64,000 nucleotides of DNA from CAIKMD01 sp035605975 (GTDB lineage: Bacteria; Pseudomonadota; Alphaproteobacteria; ATCC43930; CGMCC-115725), in assembly GCA_035605975.1 (NCBI GenBank), contig DATNGG010000014.1, forward strand, positions 59,083 through 123,082, in the 5' to 3' direction. A program made the translations under genes and the position numbers. Shown here in pieces: positions 43,535 to 53,145 of the stretch. The notes beneath the pieces were generated by a model. The model searched no databases, was not told the origin of the DNA, and saw only the letters and a list, made by a program, of their open reading frames with translations. Numbering within the stretch: the first letter of the stretch is position 1; the number at the start of each line of letters is the position of its first letter.

Positions 43535-44011
43535 GTGACGACGCCGGGGATTCTCGCCATCGACTTGCCAGACGAGAGCGCGACGCGCGCGCTGGCGGCC
43601 GAGCTCGCCGGGCGCGCGCAGCGCGGCGACGTGATCGGGCTCAGCGGCGAGCTGGGCAGCGGCAAGACCAGCTTCGCGCGGGCCTTTATCGGCGCCCGGC
43701 TCGATGCCGGCGAGGTGCCGAGCCCGACCTTCACCCTCGTCGAGATTTACCAATCCCTTACGGGGCCTGCGCTATGGCATTTCGATCTCTATCGGCTGGA
43801 GCGGCCGGAGGATGCGTATGAGCTCGGACTCGAAGAGGCTTTCGCCGACGGCATCTCGCTTATCGAGTGGCCGGAGCGGCTCGGGCCGCTTTTGCCGCGC
43901 GAGCATTTGCGCGTGACGCTCGCATCGGGAGACAGCGCGGGCGCACGCCGGGCGCGGCTCGATGTTCCGCCGTCCTGGTCGGCCCGCATCGGCGAGTCGC
44001 TTCGTGGCTGA
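43535..44011 (+). CDS. tsaE: tRNA t6A biosynthesis ATPase TsaE
   Basis: ATPase that works with TsaB, TsaD and TsaC to add threonylcarbamoyl to adenosine 37 of tRNAs. The 158 residues have Walker A GELGSGKTSFARAF near 40, SPTFTLVEIY and FDLYRLERPEDAYELGLEE with the conserved aspartates. I chose GTG 43535 because AAGAGG stands just upstream and the protein then has the normal length. It overlaps the amgK start by 8 bp. Confidence 0.94.
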   Translation: MTTPGILAIDLPDESATRALAAELAGRAQRGDVIGLSGELGSGKTSFARAFIGARLDAGEVPSPTFTLVEIYQSLTGPALWHFDLYRLERPEDAYELGLEEAFADGISLIEWPERLGPLLPREHLRVTLASGDSAGARRARLDVPPSWSARIGESLRG

Positions 44012-45005
44012 CCGCGAGACGGCGATCGCCGCGTTCCTGGTGGCCCAAGGCTGGGGCAGGGCGGAGCGGGCCGCGCTGGCCGGCGATGCGTCTTTCCGCC
44101 GTTACCATCGCCTGCGCCGTGGCGGCGAAACCGCGCTGCTGATGGACGCGCCGCCGCCGCAGGAAGACGTGCGGCCCTTCGTCGCCATCGATCGCATCCT
44201 GCGCGATCTTGGTTTTAGCGCACCGGACATCTTGGCGGGGGATGACGCGGCGGGGCTGCTCCTCATCGAGGATTTCGGCGACGACACCTTCACCCGGCTG
44301 CTTGCCAAGGGCGAGGACGAGACGAAGCTTTACGGGCTGGCGGTCGATGTGCTGATCGCGCTTCACCGCCGCTTCAAGCCAGGCCAAGCCGCTCTGCCGC
44401 CTTACGACGATACGCGCCTCCTCAACGAGGCGGCGCTGCTGGTCGATTGGTATCTGCCGGCGGTCACCGGCCGGCCGACCGCGCCGGAGGTGCGCGAAAC
44501 TTATCTCGATCTCTGGCGTGGCCTCCTGCCGCGGGCACGCCGCGCCCCGCAAGGCCTCGTCTTGCGCGACTATCATGTCGACAATCTGATGCGCATCGCC
44601 GACCGCAGCGGCATCGCCGCGTGCGGCCTGCTCGATTTCCAGGACGCTGTCGAGGGGCCCACCAGCTACGATCTCGTCTCGCTGCTCGAGGATTCGCGGC
44701 GCGACATCGCGCCGGATCTCATCGCGGCGATGCTCGAGCGCTATCTCACCGGCTTTCCGGGGCTCGATCGCGAAGCCTTCGCCACCTCCTTTGCCCTCTT
44801 GGGGGCCCAGCGCCATTGCAAGGTCATCGGCATTTTCACGCGCCTCGACCGGCGCGACCGCAAGCCGCGCTACCTCGCGCATATTCCGCGGCTGTGGCGC
44901 TTGCTCGACCGTAATCTCGAAAGGCCCGCCCTGGCGCCGCTCCAGGACTGGCTCGACCGCAATATTCCGCGCGCGCTGCGGCAAAAACCGGAGGCGTCGT
45001 CGTGA
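44004..45005 (+). CDS. amgK: Anomeric N-acetylmuramate/N-acetylglucosamine kinase AmgK
   Basis: Phosphorylates MurNAc and GlcNAc at C1 so that cell-wall fragments can be reused without new UDP-GlcNAc synthesis. The 333 residues have the aminoglycoside phosphotransferase fold: GDASFRRYHR near 20, ATP-site lysine replaced by the usual alternative region, the catalytic loop LRDYHVDNLM and the metal Asp in GLLDFQDAVEGP. The GTG start overlaps tsaE by 8 bp, and murU follows in a 4-bp overlap. The pair amgK-murU is the hallmark of the recycling shortcut, which also confers fosfomycin tolerance in Pseudomonas. Confidence 0.92.
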   Translation: MADRETAIAAFLVAQGWGRAERAALAGDASFRRYHRLRRGGETALLMDAPPPQEDVRPFVAIDRILRDLGFSAPDILAGDDAAGLLLIEDFGDDTFTRLLAKGEDETKLYGLAVDVLIALHRRFKPGQAALPPYDDTRLLNEAALLVDWYLPAVTGRPTAPEVRETYLDLWRGLLPRARRAPQGLVLRDYHVDNLMRIADRSGIAACGLLDFQDAVEGPTSYDLVSLLEDSRRDIAPDLIAAMLERYLTGFPGLDREAFATSFALLGAQRHCKVIGIFTRLDRRDRKPRYLAHIPRLWRLLDRNLERPALAPLQDWLDRNIPRALRQKPEASS

Positions 45006-45715
45006 TCGAGAGCGCGATGATCCTCGCCGCCGGCTTCGGCACGCGCATGCGGCCGATCACCGATCACACGCCCAAGCCGCTCATTCCGCTGGCCGGCCGG
45101 CCGCTCATCGATCACGTCATCGATCGGCTGGTCGAGGCCGGGATCACCCGCGTCGTCGTCAACACGCATTACAAAGCCGAGATGCTGGCCGAGCATTTGC
45201 GCCGCCGCAGCGACATCGCGGTGGCGCTCTCGCACGAGCCGGAGCTGCTCGATACCGGCGGCGGGGTCAAGCAGGCTCTGGCGCTGCTGGGCGAGCAATT
45301 CTTCGTCCTCAACTCCGATGTGTTCTGGCTCAACGCCAAGATCCCGGCGCTGAAGCGACTCGCGGGCGCGTGGAACGACAGCCGGCTCGACGCGCTGCTG
45401 CTGGTGCAGCGCACGGTAACGGCGATCGGCTATGACGGGCTGGGCGATTTCGTGGTCGATCCGCTGGGGCGGGTGCGGCGCCGCGCCGAGCGCGAGGTCG
45501 CGCCCCATCTTTACGCCGGGATCGAGATTTTGAGCCGGCGCTTCTTCGAGGCGACGCCCTCGGGCGCCTTCTCGCTCAATCCGCTGTGGAACCGGGCGAT
45601 CGAGGCGGGCCGACTCGAGGCGCTGATCCATGACGGCGAGTGGTTCCATGTCGGCACGCCGCAAGGCCTCGCCGCCAGCGAGGCGCGGCTGCGCCATCAT
45701 GGCGTGTGGCGCTAG
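45002..45715 (+). CDS. murU: N-acetylmuramate-1-phosphate uridylyltransferase MurU
   Basis: Converts MurNAc-1-phosphate and UTP to UDP-MurNAc in wall recycling (237 residues). The nucleotidyltransferase signature is MILAAGFGTRMRPIT at the N terminus, followed by PKPLIPLAGRPL. The metal Asp is in VLNSDVFW near 105. The GTG start overlaps amgK by 4 bp. The 66-bp gap to addB holds nothing notable. Confidence 0.93.
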   Translation: MIESAMILAAGFGTRMRPITDHTPKPLIPLAGRPLIDHVIDRLVEAGITRVVVNTHYKAEMLAEHLRRRSDIAVALSHEPELLDTGGGVKQALALLGEQFFVLNSDVFWLNAKIPALKRLAGAWNDSRLDALLLVQRTVTAIGYDGLGDFVVDPLGRVRRRAEREVAPHLYAGIEILSRRFFEATPSGAFSLNPLWNRAIEAGRLEALIHDGEWFHVGTPQGLAASEARLRHHGVWR

Positions 45716-45782
45716 GGATCGGGTAGCATCGCGGATCAGCAAAACCCGCGAGCCGACTCTGTCGGCCGCCCCTTTCTGAGTC

Positions 45783-48740
45783 ATGCCGCCAGCGATCTAT
45801 TCGATCCCATTCGATAAGCCGTTTCTCGATACGCTCGTCGCCGGGCTGATGCGGCGCGCGCGCCGCGATCCGCTGGCGCTTGCCCGCATGACCGTGCTGC
45901 TGCCGACTCGGCGCGCGGCGCGCAGCCTGCGCGAGGCCTTCCTGCGCGCGAGCGGCGGCGAGGCGATGCTGCTGCCGAAGATGGTTCCGGTCGGCGATCT
46001 CGACCCCGACGAGCTTGCCTTCCGCAGCGATGAAGGCGACGCGGCGGGGACGGGATTCGATCTTCCGCCGGCGGTGCCGCCGCTGCGCCGCCAATTGCTG
46101 CTGACGCGACTCGTCAGTGCCTTCGCGGGCCGCACGGGCGAGAGCGTGCCGCTCGGCCAGGCGGCGCCGCTCGCCGCCTCGCTCGCGCGCTTTCTCGACG
46201 AGGCGCAGACCGAAGGCTGCGACTTTGCCAAGCTTGCGGCGCTCGTGCCGGAGAGATTGGCGAAGCACTGGCAGGAAATTCTCACGTTTCTCGGCATCGT
46301 CACCGAGCATTGGCCGAGGATGCTCGAAGATCTCGGCTGCCTCGATCCGGCCGAATGGCGCAATCGCATGCTCGCGGCGCAGATTGCCGCTTGGCGTCAG
46401 GACCCGCCCGCGGAGCCGGTCATCGCCGCCGGCCTGACGGGCGGCATTCCCGCTGTCGCTGCGCTGATGGCCGCAGTCGCGCTTCTGCCGCAAGGTGCCG
46501 TGGTCCTGCCGGGGCTCGATGCGCTCGCCGATGGCGCGCTCTGGGAGGCGGTGGCGAAGGACCCGGCGCATCCGCAGCATCTGATGTGCCGCTTTCTCGA
46601 AAGCCTCGAGCTTCAACCGGCGGCGGTGAAGCCCTGGGTCGGCGCCTTTCTCCCGAGCGCGCGCGGCAGGCTGGTCGGCGAGGCACTGGCGCCGGCCGAG
46701 CTCAGCCATCGCTGGCGCTTCGTCGGCGAGCTCCCGCGCGATGCCGTCAAGGGTCTGCGCCGCATCGATTGCCCGGGCCCGCAGGAAGAAGCGGTGACGA
46801 TCGCGCTCCTGCTGCGCGAATCGCTCGAACAGCCCGGCGCCACGGCGGCGCTGGTGACGCCCGACCGCGATCTCGCGCGGCGGGTCGCGGCCGAGCTGAA
46901 GCGCTGGAGCATCGACATCGACGATTCGGCGGGCATTCCGCTCAACAAGACGCCGCCCGGCGTGTTCCTGAGGCTCGTCCTCGATCTCGCGGCGCAGCGC
47001 CTCGCGCCGCTGCCGCTGCTCGCCGCGCTGAAGCACCCGCTCGCCGCCGCCGGCATGGCGCCTGGCGCGTTCCGCGAGATCGTGCGGCGGCTGGAGCTCG
47101 AAGTGCTGCGCGGGCCGCGCCCGGAAGCGGGAATCGACGGGCTGCGCAAGCTGCTTCCCGAGCCTGCGCGCGCGCTGCACGGTCTCCTCGCGCGGCTCGA
47201 CGCCGCGCTGGCGCCGCTGCTCGCGGCGCTCGCCGCGCCGAAAATCGCGCTTCCGGCGCTGCTCGCGGCGCATATCGGCGCTGCCGAGGCCTTGGCCGCG
47301 AGCGATGAGGAGGCGGGACCCGCGCGGCTGTGGCGCGAGCCCGCGGGCGAGGCCGGCGCGTTGTTCTTGAACGAGCTGCTGCAAGCGGCGTCCGGTTTCC
47401 CGGCCTTGCCCGGCGCCGAATATCCGGCGCTGTTCGAGGCTCTCTTGTCGGGACCGGTGGTGCGTCCGCCCTATGGCCGGCATCCGCGCCTTTTCATTTG
47501 GGGCTTGCTCGAAGCCCGCCTCCAACAGGCGGATCGGATCATTCTCGGCGGACTCAATGAGAATGTGTGGCCGCCGGCGCCGCCTAGCGATCCGTGGTTG
47601 TCGCGCCCGATGCGCCAGGCTTTCAACCTGCCGCCGCCGGAGCGCCGGGTCGGCGTGGCCGCGCTGGATTTCGCGCTGGCCTTGGGCGCGCGCGAGGTGG
47701 TGATGACGCGCGCCACGCGGATCGAGGGCACGCCGACCGTGCCCTCGCGCTGGCTGTTGCGCCTCGACACGGTGCTGCGCGCCGGCGGCCTCGAAGGCGA
47801 GCTGACGCGCGATGCGACGCCGCTCGGTTGGCAGGAGGCGATCGATGCGCCGCCCGGCCCCGCCCGGCCGATCGCGCCGCCGGAGCCGTGCCCGCCGGTC
47901 GCGGCGCGGCCGCGCCGGCTCTCGGTCACCGAGATCGAGACCTGGCGGCGCGATCCTTACGCGATCTATGCCAAGCACGTGCTGCGCTTGCGCGCGCTCG
48001 ATCCGCTCGATGCCGATCCGGGCGCGGCCGATCGCGGCATGATCATTCATGACGCGCTGGCGCGATTTCTTCACGCCTATCCGGCGCGCTTGCCCGAGGA
48101 TGCCGCGACGCGCATCGCGGCTTTGGGACAGCAGAGCTTCGGCAGCGCGCTCGCCCGGCCCGGCGTCTGGGCCTTCTGGTGGCCGCGTTTCCTGCGCATT
48201 GCGCAATGGGTCGCCGAGGAGGAAGCGCGTCGGCGACCGTTTCTCGACGAGGTTCTCGCCGAGATCACCGGCCGCGTCACGCTCGACGGGCCCGCCGGCG
48301 GATTCGAGATCACCGGCCGCGCCGACCGGATCGAGCGCCGCCGCGACGGCCGGATCGCGCTCATCGATTACAAGACCGGCGCGCTGCCGCAAGCGCGCGA
48401 TGTCGCGCAAGGCTATGCGCCGCAATTGCCCTTGGAGGCCTGGATGATCGAGCGCGGCGGGTTCGCGCCGCTCCGGGCGAGCGTCGGCGAAATCGCCTAT
48501 TGGCGGCTCTCGGGCGGCGATCCCGCGGGCGAGGCGAAACCGCTCGAGCCCGATGACGAAAGGCGGCGCGAGCTGATCGCCGGGGCGGAGGACGGGCTGA
48601 AGGCGTTGATCGCAGCGTTCGACGATTGCGCGATGCCCTATCGCGCAATTCCCTCGCCCGAGCGCGCGCCGGTCTATTCCGACTACGCCCATCTCGAGCG
48701 GCGCAAGGAGTGGCTTGCCGCGGGCGGAGAGGAGGAATGA
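45783..48740 (+). CDS. addB: Double-strand break repair protein AddB
   Basis: Helicase-like/nuclease subunit of AddAB, the alphaproteobacterial replacement for RecBCD (985 residues). The N terminus has a degenerate P-loop region (VLLPTRRAARSLREAF) instead of a working Walker A. The C-terminal PD-(D/E)XK nuclease has GRADRIERR and IDYKTGALPQ near residues 840-870, and LSVTEIETWRRDPYAIYAKHVL before it. Cysteines of the Firmicute iron-sulfur cluster are not obvious. The stop overlaps the addA ATG by 4 bp. Confidence 0.93.
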   Translation: MPPAIYSIPFDKPFLDTLVAGLMRRARRDPLALARMTVLLPTRRAARSLREAFLRASGGEAMLLPKMVPVGDLDPDELAFRSDEGDAAGTGFDLPPAVPPLRRQLLLTRLVSAFAGRTGESVPLGQAAPLAASLARFLDEAQTEGCDFAKLAALVPERLAKHWQEILTFLGIVTEHWPRMLEDLGCLDPAEWRNRMLAAQIAAWRQDPPAEPVIAAGLTGGIPAVAALMAAVALLPQGAVVLPGLDALADGALWEAVAKDPAHPQHLMCRFLESLELQPAAVKPWVGAFLPSARGRLVGEALAPAELSHRWRFVGELPRDAVKGLRRIDCPGPQEEAVTIALLLRESLEQPGATAALVTPDRDLARRVAAELKRWSIDIDDSAGIPLNKTPPGVFLRLVLDLAAQRLAPLPLLAALKHPLAAAGMAPGAFREIVRRLELEVLRGPRPEAGIDGLRKLLPEPARALHGLLARLDAALAPLLAALAAPKIALPALLAAHIGAAEALAASDEEAGPARLWREPAGEAGALFLNELLQAASGFPALPGAEYPALFEALLSGPVVRPPYGRHPRLFIWGLLEARLQQADRIILGGLNENVWPPAPPSDPWLSRPMRQAFNLPPPERRVGVAALDFALALGAREVVMTRATRIEGTPTVPSRWLLRLDTVLRAGGLEGELTRDATPLGWQEAIDAPPGPARPIAPPEPCPPVAARPRRLSVTEIETWRRDPYAIYAKHVLRLRALDPLDADPGAADRGMIIHDALARFLHAYPARLPEDAATRIAALGQQSFGSALARPGVWAFWWPRFLRIAQWVAEEEARRRPFLDEVLAEITGRVTLDGPAGGFEITGRADRIERRRDGRIALIDYKTGALPQARDVAQGYAPQLPLEAWMIERGGFAPLRASVGEIAYWRLSGGDPAGEAKPLEPDDERRRELIAGAEDGLKALIAAFDDCAMPYRAIPSPERAPVYSDYAHLERRKEWLAAGGEEE

Positions 48741-51700
48741 GCACGCAAGCGGCCGATCCCGCGGCGCGCCAGCGCCCCGCCTATCAGCGCGATGCCTCGG
48801 TGTGGGTTGCCGCTTCGGCGGGAACCGGCAAGACCACCGTGCTGACGAACCGGGTGCTGACCCTGCTGCTTGGCGGCTGTGCGCCCTCGCGCATCCTCTG
48901 CCTCACTTTTACCAAGGCCGCGGCGGCGGAGATGGCGAACCGCGTCAATGACAATTTGAGCCGCTGGGTCGTCATGCCGGACGGCAAGCTCGCCGATGAA
49001 TTGCGCAAGCTGACAGGCAAGAAGGCCGATGCCGATGCGCTCGACGAGGCGCGGCGGCTGTTCGCGCGCGTGCTCGACGCACCGGGCGGCATGACGATCG
49101 CCACCATTCATGCGTTCTGCCAATCGCTGCTGCGGCGCTTCCCGCTCGAGGCGGGCGTGCCGCCGCATTTCGAGCTGATGGACGAGCGCTCGAGCAACGA
49201 GGCGCTCGACGCGGCGCGCGATGCGGTGCTCGAGCGCGCGCGCAGCGGCGCCGCCCGCGAGCTTGCCGACGCGCTTGCCGAGATTGCCCGCCGCAGTCAC
49301 GAGGCGAGCTTTGCCGAGCTGATGCGAGCGCTGGCGCTCGAGCGCGGCCGGCTCGAAGCCGCTCTGGCGCAGGGATTTGACGCTTTCGAGGCGGCGTTGC
49401 GCCGCGAGCTGGGCCTCGGGCCAAACGACACCTTGGACAGCATTCGCGCCGCCGCCTGCGCCGAGGGCGCGTGCGATGAGGCGGGGTTGCGCGCCGCCGT
49501 TGCGGCAATGACGTTGAGCAAGCGCATCACCGACCAGAAGCGCGGCACGATCATTGCGGCGTGGCTCGAAGACCCGGGGCTGCGCGGCGAGAGCTTTGGT
49601 GACTATCTCGGCGCGTTCTTCACGCAAGAGGGCGAACGGTTTGTCCGGGGCACCATCACCAAGAAATTGGCGGAGGATCATCCCGCCGTCGCACAAGCGC
49701 TCTCCGATGAGGCGGATCGGCTGCAACGGGTCCGCGAGCGCTGTTGCGCTGCCGAGCTCTGCGCCGCAAGTCTCGCGCTGGCGCGGCTCGCCGCTGCGGT
49801 GCTGGAGGAATATGCCCGGCACAAGGCGCGGCGCGCGCTGCTCGATTACGACGATCTGGTGCTCAAAGCGCGCGATCTGCTGAGGCGGCCCGGCATCGCG
49901 CCCTGGGTCCTCTTCAAGCTCGATGGCGGGCTCGACCATATCCTCATCGACGAGGCGCAGGACACCAATCCCGAGCAATGGGAGATCGTGCGTCTCATCG
50001 CCGAGGAATTTTTCTCGGGGCAAGCGGCGCGCGACGTCCCGCGGACGATCTTCGCGGTCGGCGATGCCAAGCAGTCGATCTACAGCTTCCAGCGCGCCGA
50101 TCCGGCGAAGTTCGTCGCGATGCGCGCGCATTTCGAAGCCGCGGTCACTGCGGCGAAGGCGACATGGCGCGTGGTTCCGCTCGAGGTCTCGTTTCGCTCG
50201 GTCGCCGCGGTGCTGAGCGCCGTCGATGCGGTCTTTGCCGAGGCGCGCGCGGCGGACGGCGTTGCGCTCGATGGCGCGCCGATCCGGCACTCGGCGTCTC
50301 GCCTGGGCGCCGCGGGCTGCGTCGAGCTGTGGCCGACGGTCGAGGCCGAGGACGAGGAGAACGCCGCGGGCTGGAGCCTGCCGGTCCAGCAGCGCCAGGC
50401 GCGAGCACCGCGGGCGCGCTTGGCGCTCGCCATTGCCCGCACCATCCAGCGCTGGATCGACACGAAGGAACGGCTCGAGGCGCGCGACCGGCCGATCCGC
50501 GCCGGCGATGTGATGGTGCTGGTCCGCCGCCGCGACAGTTTCGTCACCGAGCTGGTGCGCGCCCTGAAGCAGGCGAAGGTGCCGGTGGCGGGCGTCGACC
50601 GCATGCTGCTGACGGAGCAACTCGCGGTCGAGGACATGATGGCGCTCGGGCAGTTCCTGCTGCTTCCCGAGGACGATCTGACGCTTGCCTGCGTGCTGAA
50701 AGGCCCGCTCTTCGGCTTGTCCGAAGACTTGCTGTACGCGCTCGCCTGGCAGCGTCCCGGCTCGCTCTGGGCGGAATTGCTCCGGCGGCGTAACGACGCC
50801 CCCGAATTCGCGTTGGCTGCAACCGAGCTCGGCGCGTTGCTCGCGCGCGCCGATTTCGTTCCGCCCTTCGAGCTCTTCGCCGAAGTGCTCAGCGCGCGGC
50901 GGGGGCGCCATGCGACGCTGTCGCGTCTCGGCAGCGAGGCCGGCGACCCGCTCGATGAGTTCCTTGCCGCGGCCCTCGCCTTCGAGCGCGCGCATGGCGT
51001 GTCGCTGCAAGGCTTTCTGCATTGGCTCGCCGCCGGCAGCGCCGAGATCAAGCGCGATCTCGATCAGGGCGGGCGCGACGAGGTGCGCGTGCTGACGGTG
51101 CATGGCGCCAAGGGACTCGAAGCGCCGATCGTCTTCCTGCCCGATACGATGCAGATCCCGCAGCAGGCGCTGCGTACTTTGTGGACCGGGCGCGGCTTGC
51201 CGCTTTGGCTCGTCAGCCGCGACGCGCCGCCGTCTGCGGCGCGCGCGGCCCACGAGAAGGCGGTGCTTCTGCGCGAGCAGGAATATCGCCGGCTGCTCTA
51301 TGTCGCGATGACCCGGGCCTCCGACCGGCTCTATGTTTGCGGCTGGCGCGGCAAGCGCACGCCGCCGGCGGGAAATTGGTACGGCATGGTCGCTGCCGGC
51401 ATGAAAGCGGCCGGGGCGCGGCCGGTCGCGTTCGATCTTGCCCCGTTGCTCGGCGAGGCCGGCTGGGCGGGCGAGGCTTGGCGGCTGGAGACGCCGCAAA
51501 GCGCGGCGCCCGATGCCGAGAGACCGCGCCCGGCGGCGCCCGCGAGCACGGTCCTCCTTCCCGATTGGTGCTGGCGCGAGCCGCCGCCCGAGCCGTCGCC
51601 GCCGCGGCCGCTCGCGCCCTCGCGTTTGGGCGGCGAAGAGCCGGCGGCGCGCTCGCCGCTCGGCGAGGATCGCGGTGCCGCGTTTCTGCGCGGCCGTCTC

Positions 51701-52168
51701 ATGCATCGCCTGCTGCAGAGCTTGCCCGCGCTCGCGCCGGAGCAGCGCGAAGCGGCGGCGCGGCGCTTCCTGGCGCGTCCGGTGCACGGGCTCGATCCCG
51801 GCGCGCAAGCGGCGATCCTGCGCGAGACCCTCCAAGTGATGGAGCATCCCGATTTCGCGCCGCTCTTCGGGCCGGGCTCGGCGGCGGAAGTGCCGGTGGT
51901 GGGGCTGGTCGGCGGGCGGGCGCTATCGGGCCAGATCGATCGCCTGGTCGTGACCGAGGAGGCGGTGCTGATCGTCGATTTCAAGACGCTCCGGCCGGTG
52001 CCGCGCAGCGTCGCCGAGGTGCCGCCCGCCTATCTCGACCAGCTGGCGGCCTATCGCGCCGCGATCGCCGCGGTCTATCCCGGCAAGGCCGTGCGCTGCG
52101 CGCTGCTCTGGACCGATGAGCCGGCGCTCATGCCGGTCGCATCCAGCGCTCTCGACGCCCGCCGCTGA
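48737..52168 (+). CDS. addA: Double-strand break repair helicase AddA
   Basis: UvrD-family helicase and nuclease subunit of AddAB (1143 residues). Walker A is ASAGTGKTTVLTNRV near 27, motif II is ILIDEAQDTNPEQWE near 410, GDAKQSIYSFQRADP is motif III, TVHGAKGLEAPIVFLPD is motif V and LLYVAMTRASDRLYV is motif VI. The C-terminal nuclease has GQIDRLVVTEEAVLIVDFKT. It is coupled to addB by an ATGA overlap preceded by GGAGG. Confidence 0.95.
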   Translation: MSTQAADPAARQRPAYQRDASVWVAASAGTGKTTVLTNRVLTLLLGGCAPSRILCLTFTKAAAAEMANRVNDNLSRWVVMPDGKLADELRKLTGKKADADALDEARRLFARVLDAPGGMTIATIHAFCQSLLRRFPLEAGVPPHFELMDERSSNEALDAARDAVLERARSGAARELADALAEIARRSHEASFAELMRALALERGRLEAALAQGFDAFEAALRRELGLGPNDTLDSIRAAACAEGACDEAGLRAAVAAMTLSKRITDQKRGTIIAAWLEDPGLRGESFGDYLGAFFTQEGERFVRGTITKKLAEDHPAVAQALSDEADRLQRVRERCCAAELCAASLALARLAAAVLEEYARHKARRALLDYDDLVLKARDLLRRPGIAPWVLFKLDGGLDHILIDEAQDTNPEQWEIVRLIAEEFFSGQAARDVPRTIFAVGDAKQSIYSFQRADPAKFVAMRAHFEAAVTAAKATWRVVPLEVSFRSVAAVLSAVDAVFAEARAADGVALDGAPIRHSASRLGAAGCVELWPTVEAEDEENAAGWSLPVQQRQARAPRARLALAIARTIQRWIDTKERLEARDRPIRAGDVMVLVRRRDSFVTELVRALKQAKVPVAGVDRMLLTEQLAVEDMMALGQFLLLPEDDLTLACVLKGPLFGLSEDLLYALAWQRPGSLWAELLRRRNDAPEFALAATELGALLARADFVPPFELFAEVLSARRGRHATLSRLGSEAGDPLDEFLAAALAFERAHGVSLQGFLHWLAAGSAEIKRDLDQGGRDEVRVLTVHGAKGLEAPIVFLPDTMQIPQQALRTLWTGRGLPLWLVSRDAPPSAARAAHEKAVLLREQEYRRLLYVAMTRASDRLYVCGWRGKRTPPAGNWYGMVAAGMKAAGARPVAFDLAPLLGEAGWAGEAWRLETPQSAAPDAERPRPAAPASTVLLPDWCWREPPPEPSPPRPLAPSRLGGEEPAARSPLGEDRGAAFLRGRLMHRLLQSLPALAPEQREAAARRFLARPVHGLDPGAQAAILRETLQVMEHPDFAPLFGPGSAAEVPVVGLVGGRALSGQIDRLVVTEEAVLIVDFKTLRPVPRSVAEVPPAYLDQLAAYRAAIAAVYPGKAVRCALLWTDEPALMPVASSALDARR

Positions 52169-52204
52169 GATGTACGCATCAAGCGGCACCGCCGCCGGCC
52201 GGCC

Positions 52205-52233
52205 TTGACGATGGTGGGGGGGCACGCTTAAGT
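52205..52233 (+). promoter_or_regulatory. Sigma-70-like promoter of trxA
   Basis: The -35 TTGACG (52205-52210) and -10 TTAAGT (52228-52233) are separated by exactly 17 bp. The start of transcription would be near 52240, about 20 nt before the trxA ATG, with AGAGGAG at 52247-52252 as ribosome site. Confidence 0.55.
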
Positions 52234-52258
52234 CAGTGGGGCGCAAGAGGAGATAGTC

Positions 52259-52579
52259 ATGGCCACCACCAAGATCACCGATGCCAGCTTCGATGCCGAT
52301 GTGCTGCGCGCGCCCGGCCCGGTATTGGTGGATTTCTGGGCGGAATGGTGCGGCCCCTGCAAAATGATCGGTCCGTTCCTCGAGGAAATCGCCACGGATA
52401 TGCAGGGCAAGGTGACAGTCGCCAAGCTCAATATTGACGAGAATCCGCAAACCCCGACGAAATATGGGGTGCACGGCATTCCGACCCTGATGCTGTTCAA
52501 GAATGGCCAAGTCGCGGCGACCAAGATCGGCGCCTTGCCCAAGAGCAAGCTGGCCGAGTGGGTGGCCTCGGTCATCTGA
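52259..52579 (+). CDS. trxA: Thioredoxin
   Basis: Small cytoplasmic disulfide reductase (106 residues, usual length). The redox pair is Cys31 and Cys34 in WAEWCGPCKMIGP; the cis-proline is in GIPTLMLF and GALPKSKL follows. It has its own promoter-like sequence and a good ribosome site. In many alphaproteobacteria trxA lies between addA and folC; here addA is on one side but folC is 6 kb away beyond inserted signalling genes. Confidence 0.97.
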   Translation: MATTKITDASFDADVLRAPGPVLVDFWAEWCGPCKMIGPFLEEIATDMQGKVTVAKLNIDENPQTPTKYGVHGIPTLMLFKNGQVAATKIGALPKSKLAEWVASVI

Positions 52580-52752
52580 CGCGCCAGCCGGAGCCCGCAG
52601 CTTCCGGGGTAAGCTTTCGTCAACCTTTTCGGGCGCAAAATCGGCCTTCGTGGAGTGAACCGCCGTCTGTACGCTTTTAGCGCACCGCGCGTGCGGGCGG
52701 TGCGGTGGGCGGCACTGCGCTCGCGCGCGCAATCGGGAGCGGCAGACGGGGC

Positions 52753-53124
52753 ATGCACAAGATCCTTGTCATCGACGACAACGTCGTGGTGCGAAACACC
52801 ATCATCCAGATGCTCGAGAGCGAGGGCTATGAGGTGGTGAGCGCCGAGGACGGCCGCCGCGGCCTCAGCGTCTTTCGCAGCGAGAAGCCCGACCTCGTCA
52901 TCACCGACATCATCATGCCCGAGAAGGAAGGCATCGAGACCATCCGCGACATTCGCGGCGAGGCGCCCGACACCAAGATCATCGCGATTTCCGGCGGCGG
53001 TCGGATGGGCAACACCGACTTCCTGAAAATCGCGCGCCAGCTCGGCGCGAGCGACGTGATCGCCAAGCCGCTCGACCCCGATCACTTCATCAGCGTCGTT
53101 CGAGACCGTCTCGCGAAGGCGTGA
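52753..53124 (+). CDS. Single-domain response regulator
   Basis: A 123-residue receiver without output domain. The acidic pair is IDDN, the phosphate site Asp52 in VITDIIMPEKEG, the switch serine in IIAISGGGR and Lys in VIAKPLD. I chose ATG 52753, which begins directly with the first strand (HKILVI). A large multi-PAS kinase starts 21 bp after its stop, so it is probably its phosphorylation partner. The 173-bp gap upstream holds a weak hairpin (52588-52609) after trxA and nothing else clear. Confidence 0.9.
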   Translation: MHKILVIDDNVVVRNTIIQMLESEGYEVVSAEDGRRGLSVFRSEKPDLVITDIIMPEKEGIETIRDIRGEAPDTKIIAISGGGRMGNTDFLKIARQLGASDVIAKPLDPDHFISVVRDRLAKA

Positions 53125-53145
53125 GCAGCGGATTCGGCGCGGCCC

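Noticed and set aside
52588..52609. Hairpin with one bulge after trxA
   Set aside because: The stem is short and the T-rich part starts too far downstream to call a Rho-independent terminator.
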